NCBI RefSeq assembly: GCF_003217215.1
Contig: NZ_QJTD01000002.1
Span: forward strand, 446,654 to 510,653
DNA from: Winogradskyella epiphytica
GTDB taxonomy: Bacteria; Bacteroidota; Bacteroidia; Flavobacteriales; Flavobacteriaceae
DNA: 64,000 nucleotides
Reading direction: 5' to 3'
The notes beneath the pieces are model-generated. The model searched no databases, was not told the DNA's origin, and worked only from the letters and a program-made list of their open reading frames with translations. Both the position numbers and the translations under genes were made by a program. How positions within the stretch are numbered: position 1 is the stretch's first letter; every line of letters begins with the position of its first letter. This document shows, piece by piece, positions 62,401 through 64,000 of this stretch.

Positions 62401-64000
62401 ATTGAATGTGGAGTAACACCAGATGGTACTCTTGAAAATTGGTTAAATAGCAACGCTGGAGCTACAGCACATGACACATGTGGTACTGTTTCTTGGACAA
62501 ATGATTTTGGAGCTCAAACTGATCTCAATTGCGAAAACGGAGCAATCACCGTTACATTTACCGCAACTGATGAATGTGGAAATACAGCTTCAACAACAGC
62601 ATCATATTCTATAATTGACACAGTTGCTCCAATAGTAACTGTACCTGCTGATATTACTATCGAGTGTAACGAATCAACAGATCCTTCCAATACAGGAATG
62701 GCTCAAGCTACGGATGATTGTGCAACGCCAAATATCACCTATACTGATACAGAGACTTCGTCGTGTGGTAACGCAAAAACAATTATTAGAACTTGGACAG
62801 CTATAGACGCCTGTGGAAATTCAGCTACTGCTGATCAAACCATTATAGTTCAAGATACAACACCACCAACTTTAATGGTTCCAAATGATGTATCTATTGA
62901 ATGTGGTGCTAGTATTGAACCTTCTGAAACTGGACAAGCAACAGCGATTGACACATGTGGTGATGTAACAATTACTTTTGAAGATTCATCAATTACCACT
63001 TGTGGAAATGCCGAGTCAATCACAAGAACATGGACCGCTACTGATGCCTGTGGAAATTCAGTTTCTGCAGATCAAATTATCACTGCTGAAGATACCACTG
63101 CTCCTGTTCTTACAGTTCCTAATGCACAAACTGTAGAATGTGGTTCAAGTATTGACCCTATAGAAACAGGTATAGCTACCGCTACAGATACTTGTGGTGA
63201 TGTCACAATTACTTTCGAGGATTCAACGGTTACTGAGTGTGGAAATACAGAAACTATTACAAGAACTTGGACGGCAACCGATACTTGTGGGAATACTGTT
63301 TCTGCAAACCAGACTATCACAATTCAAGATACAACACCTCCTACTCTAACAGTGCCTAACTCACAAACTGTTGAATGTGGAGAGAGTATTGAGCCTTCTT
63401 TTACAGGTAACGCAACAGCAATTGATACGTGTGGTGATGTTACTATTACTTTTGAGGATTCAACGGTTACCGAGTGTGGAAATACAGAGATCATTACAAG
63501 GATTTGGACAGCAACGGATACATGTGGAAATACAGTTTCTGCAAACCAAACTATAACGGTTGCAGATACCACTCCTCCTTCTTTAACAATACCAAATGAA
63601 ATTATTGTTGAATGTGGAGAAAGCACTGAACCATCTGAAACTGGAGTTGCAACAGCGTTTGATACTTGTGGTGATACTTCAATTACTTATGAAGATGCAA
63701 CAGTGAGCGCTTGTGGAAATACTGAAACCATCACAAGAACATGGACAGCTGTTGACGCTTGCGGCAATACAGTAACCGCAAATCAAATCATCACAGTAAT
63801 AGATACAACTCCTCCAACATTCTCAGTTCCTTCGGATATTACTATAGAATGCGGAGAGGATCCAAGCGACTTAAGTATTACTGGAAACGTAACAGACGAA
63901 GCTGATAACTGTTCTACGGAATTAGAAGCTGTATTTACCGATAGTATAATGGAAGGAACTTGTCCTGGGACATCAGTAATTACACGTACATGGTCTTTAA
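56449..64000 (+). CDS. Giant SprB-like surface adhesin with HYR/Ig-like repeats, 3'-truncated by the window edge
   Basis: The frame is open from the ATG at 56449 to the window end, at least 2,517 codons. A signal peptide ends near STFAQ (residue 28). Residues of about 35-380 form a domain with [33 protein letters not shown] and [11 protein letters not shown], typical of the N-termini of large gliding-type adhesins. Then comes a DUF11-like segment (about 385-500) and, from about residue 620, some 24 Ig/HYR-like units of mostly 79 aa. A typical unit has four cysteines (VECG, DTCGD, ACGNT, DACGN), fitting two disulfides outside the cell. A C-terminal type IX secretion signal is expected beyond the window. 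Confidence 0.88.
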   Translation, partial: MKKITPLFQFQNIILGLSLVLCISTFAQVKQPFSPRFNSNIKGDFTIIANNMISRSATGNYNGSWGNHDYSNNVYVDIDEDNTTFNSSSANFSNPEPDVSCLTIRKAYLYWAAADKEPNSLNPNSENEPDWNFNDVKLMLPGETTYSTLTADEVIFRGRDTHFSNDPYICIKDITDQVTAITNPYGKYQVANVEAKTGRLTDHDGLNTGTSGGWQIVFVYESPTLPSKNVSVFDGYAHVRNGVSGVDKDFNIEFSGFQTIPSGPVSTRLVIGALEGDRDLSGDRLQIKNTNGNFVNISTSQRSSYNFFNSKITIDGNNFTDRSPASTNTLGFDAAVFNLNNINNSIIGNNQTSATVRLTSNQETYGLYLLGMSVDVWAPNFDPINVVSNTISNPVNPGSNIGFTFSLHNTGNDSAVNLEFSTTLPSQLEYFPGNLPNGVVATYDSTTRKLTFSIDDNLVSVGSPLLNVDFNLKVKEECYFLEENCDLVIPLQFEATYNGINNPSAQSTISSSASSECSIGNQKPTEIRVKQPDQAVWVTAINELDRSIDCNDPDALAAAQSLEPVADKCDFEYNKVSGEFVANPNCANTGTYTNTWTFTDACGRTSEEYVQVITIGNPNGPDFNETLPDNITVQCDAIPVAPTLSASVNCGTSTVSYNEIKTNGNCANEFQLERVWTATDQCNNTNEHIQIITVIDSTDPVINVPTSKILKCGDSIEPENTGTATATDSCGNTTITYVDTTETNCGDTETITRTWTATDDCGNSISNTQTISIVDDITPNITVPNDVTVQCNESIDPPNTGTATATDTCSSVVISYEDSALIECGVTESIIRTWTATDACGNSTTATQTIFVAANPPVLTIPADTTLECDDSTDPSNTGEASATAQCGNATITYQDSLDSACGNTGVITRTWVVTDDCGNTVSGDQIITIEDTKAPTLSIPDNKTIECGEEIDPTNTGLATATDTCGDVTVTYLDSTTATCGNTESIIRTWTATDACGNTVSAEQVIRIEDTTPPILTAPANETVECGTSIEPSVTGEATAMDTCGDVTITYTDSSVEACGDTQVITRTWTATDACGNTASADQVITVEDTTLPNLTIPTSVTVECGTSIEPSVTGEATATDTCGDVTVSFEDSVVETCGNTQVITRIWTATDACGNTVSNDQIITVEDTTPPALIVPANATVKCDASFDPSATGQATATDTCGDVTITYEDSSVEACGNTQVITRTWTATDACGNTASADQVITVDDTTDPIIDTTNVENIVIQCGITPDGTLEDWLANNAGATATDSCGNVTWSNDFGTQTDLDCDNGAITVTFTATDECGNNASITATYAIVDTIAPEISVPENATIECGESTDPASTGMATATDNCATPNISYTDSNVDSCGNTQIITRTWTATDACGNTTSANQIITIEDTTPPTLTVPANATVECGASTEPSTTGEATATDTCGDVTITYNDASVEACGNTQVITRTWTATDACGNTVSNDQIITVGDTTPPTLTVPANATVECDASFDPAATGEATATDTCGDVTITYNDSSVEACGNTQVITRTWTATDACGNTVSNDQIITIEDTTPPTLTVPTNVIVECGASTEPSATGEATATDTCGDVTITFEDSSVEACGNTQVITRTWTATDACGNTVSNDQIITVGDTTPPTLTVPANATVECGASIDPSATGEATATDTCGDVTITYADASVEACGNTQIITRTWTVTDACGNSVSDNQTITIQDTTAPILNVPADITIECNDDESSANTGIATANDGCGEVVISQSDSIIPGNCGYTKTILRTWTATDECGNVTSAEQIITVEDTTPPILTLPNDLYLECSEDTSSANTGLAKGEDTCGGVTISEHDDIRESCGNAMTIFRTWTVTDNCGNSVSGTQTITVYDKTAPILSVPENITIECNDSTDPMNTGNATATDSCGAVSISFEDSAVSTCGNTEIITRTWTATDECGNTTSADQIITIQDTVAPIINDSAVENITIECGVTPDGTLENWLNSNAGATAHDTCGTVSWTNDFGAQTDLNCENGAITVTFTATDECGNTASTTASYSIIDTVAPIVTVPADITIECNESTDPSNTGMAQATDDCATPNITYTDTETSSCGNAKTIIRTWTAIDACGNSATADQTIIVQDTTPPTLMVPNDVSIECGASIEPSETGQATAIDTCGDVTITFEDSSITTCGNAESITRTWTATDACGNSVSADQIITAEDTTAPVLTVPNAQTVECGSSIDPIETGIATATDTCGDVTITFEDSTVTECGNTETITRTWTATDTCGNTVSANQTITIQDTTPPTLTVPNSQTVECGESIEPSFTGNATAIDTCGDVTITFEDSTVTECGNTEIITRIWTATDTCGNTVSANQTITVADTTPPSLTIPNEIIVECGESTEPSETGVATAFDTCGDTSITYEDATVSACGNTETITRTWTAVDACGNTVTANQIITVIDTTPPTFSVPSDITIECGEDPSDLSITGNVTDEADNCSTELEAVFTDSIMEGTCPGTSVITRTWSL
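60190..60690 (+). repeat. Higher-order repeat copy 1: long unit (264 bp) plus NCATPN unit (237 bp)
   Basis: The long unit encodes an unusual insertion ([19 protein letters not shown]) and is followed by a unit with [12 protein letters not shown]. The same pair in the same order recurs 2,163 bp later. Confidence 0.88.
62353..62853 (+). repeat. Higher-order repeat copy 2: long unit (264 bp) plus NCATPN unit (237 bp)
   Basis: It encodes [19 protein letters not shown] followed by [12 protein letters not shown]. Both units have exactly the same lengths as copy 1. Confidence 0.88.

Larger units (their letters stand above)
58534..64000 (+). repeat. Tandem array of about 23 units of 237 bp inside the adhesin gene
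   Basis: The codon for the Asp that opens each linker (D-T-T-P-P type) recurs at 59242, 59479, 59716, 59953, 60190, 60454, 60691, 60928, 61165, 61402, 61639, 61879, 62116, 62353, 62617, 62854, 63091, 63328, 63565 and 63802. Steps are 237 bp except 240 once and 264 twice. Earlier, more diverged units open at 58534, 58774 and 59011. Units from 60691 to 61638 are nearly identical to each other at the DNA level. The last unit is cut by the window end. Confidence 0.92.

Noticed and set aside
60443..63556. Plus-strand frames in another phase within the repeat array
   Set aside because: Low-complexity Leu/Gln/Arg translations out of phase with the adhesin; they recur with the repeat unit and overlap the real frame.
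57159..63626. Many minus-strand open frames (60-125 aa) under the adhesin, several repeating every 237 bp
   Set aside because: They mirror the repeat period of the plus-strand gene and have no start context or plausible protein composition. They are by-products of the repeats.
58534..64000. Regular direct repeats taken as a CRISPR array
   Set aside because: Units are 237 bp, coding, and without a repeat-spacer pattern; no cas genes are nearby.
1..64000. tRNA genes, insertion sequences, prophage or integron features
   Set aside because: Reading through the intergenic regions showed no T-loop-like GTTCRA signature in a cloverleaf context, no transposase or integrase, and no terminal inverted repeats.

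Overview
The window looks like a chromosomal segment of a marine-type member of the Flavobacteriaceae (Bacteroidota). The support is low G+C content, family-typical genes (DUF4834, DUF3822, DUF4126, YfhO, a TonB-plug outer-membrane receptor, a SprB-like giant adhesin), almost no Shine-Dalgarno sequences, and repeated promoter boxes of the Bacteroidota form TAnnTTTG. Apart from the giant repeat gene at the right edge it is ordinary core genome: no insertion sequence, prophage, CRISPR array or tRNA gene was seen.

Layout. 1-4.2 kb: a 5'-truncated unknown gene, a PrxQ/Bcp peroxiredoxin, endonuclease III without its Fe-S cysteines, a lipoprotein, and an ECF sigma factor followed by a 47-aa gene. 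4.3-9.3 kb: uvrA, a small membrane protein and a secreted Arg/Ser/Thr-rich protein. 9.4-15 kb: a minus-strand envelope-glycan operon (DUF4834, YfhO, glycosyltransferase, flippase). 15.2-17.3 kb: a beta-barrel protein and a GNAT-like protein. 17.4-19.9 kb: two PLP enzymes whose pairing matches the capnine (sulfonolipid) pathway. 20-30 kb: oligopeptidase B, YbaB, a GT2 enzyme, threonine aldolase, prfB with its programmed +1 frameshift, arsC, a basic secreted protein, a TonB-type receptor and a HAD phosphatase. 30-34 kb: a 49-aa basic protein, acetyl-CoA synthetase and an alanine/glycine symporter. 34-39.4 kb: a membrane acyltransferase, a Crp/Fnr regulator and a TolC-HlyD-ABC-2 permease operon with no ATPase. 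39.6-45 kb: a PlsC-like acyltransferase, a KdnB-like iron alcohol dehydrogenase, a HAD protein, kdsB, DUF4126 and a RecD-like helicase. 45-51.5 kb: an unknown membrane protein, DUF3822, rsmD, a secreted protein, the RNase P RNA gene (minus strand), dnaX, a lipoprotein and miaE. 51.6-55.7 kb: a beta-barrel protein and a sixA-ppk1-ppx polyphosphate operon. 56-64 kb: a small secreted protein followed by a giant cysteine-patterned repeat adhesin that runs off the window.

How it fits together. Much of the window serves the cell envelope: sulfonolipid head-group synthesis (capA/capB), Kdo activation and possibly oxidation (kdsB, KdnB-like), glycan export, outer-membrane barrels and a SprB-like surface adhesin. 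Sulfonolipids and SprB-type adhesins are both linked to gliding in this family, so a gliding, surface-associated lifestyle is a reasonable inference. The clearest unusual sequence signals are: the near-perfect 237-bp adhesin array with a nine-unit higher-order repeat; prfB recoding without an internal Shine-Dalgarno; loss of metal-binding cysteines in both Nth and DnaX; and two small genes shorter than 50 codons.
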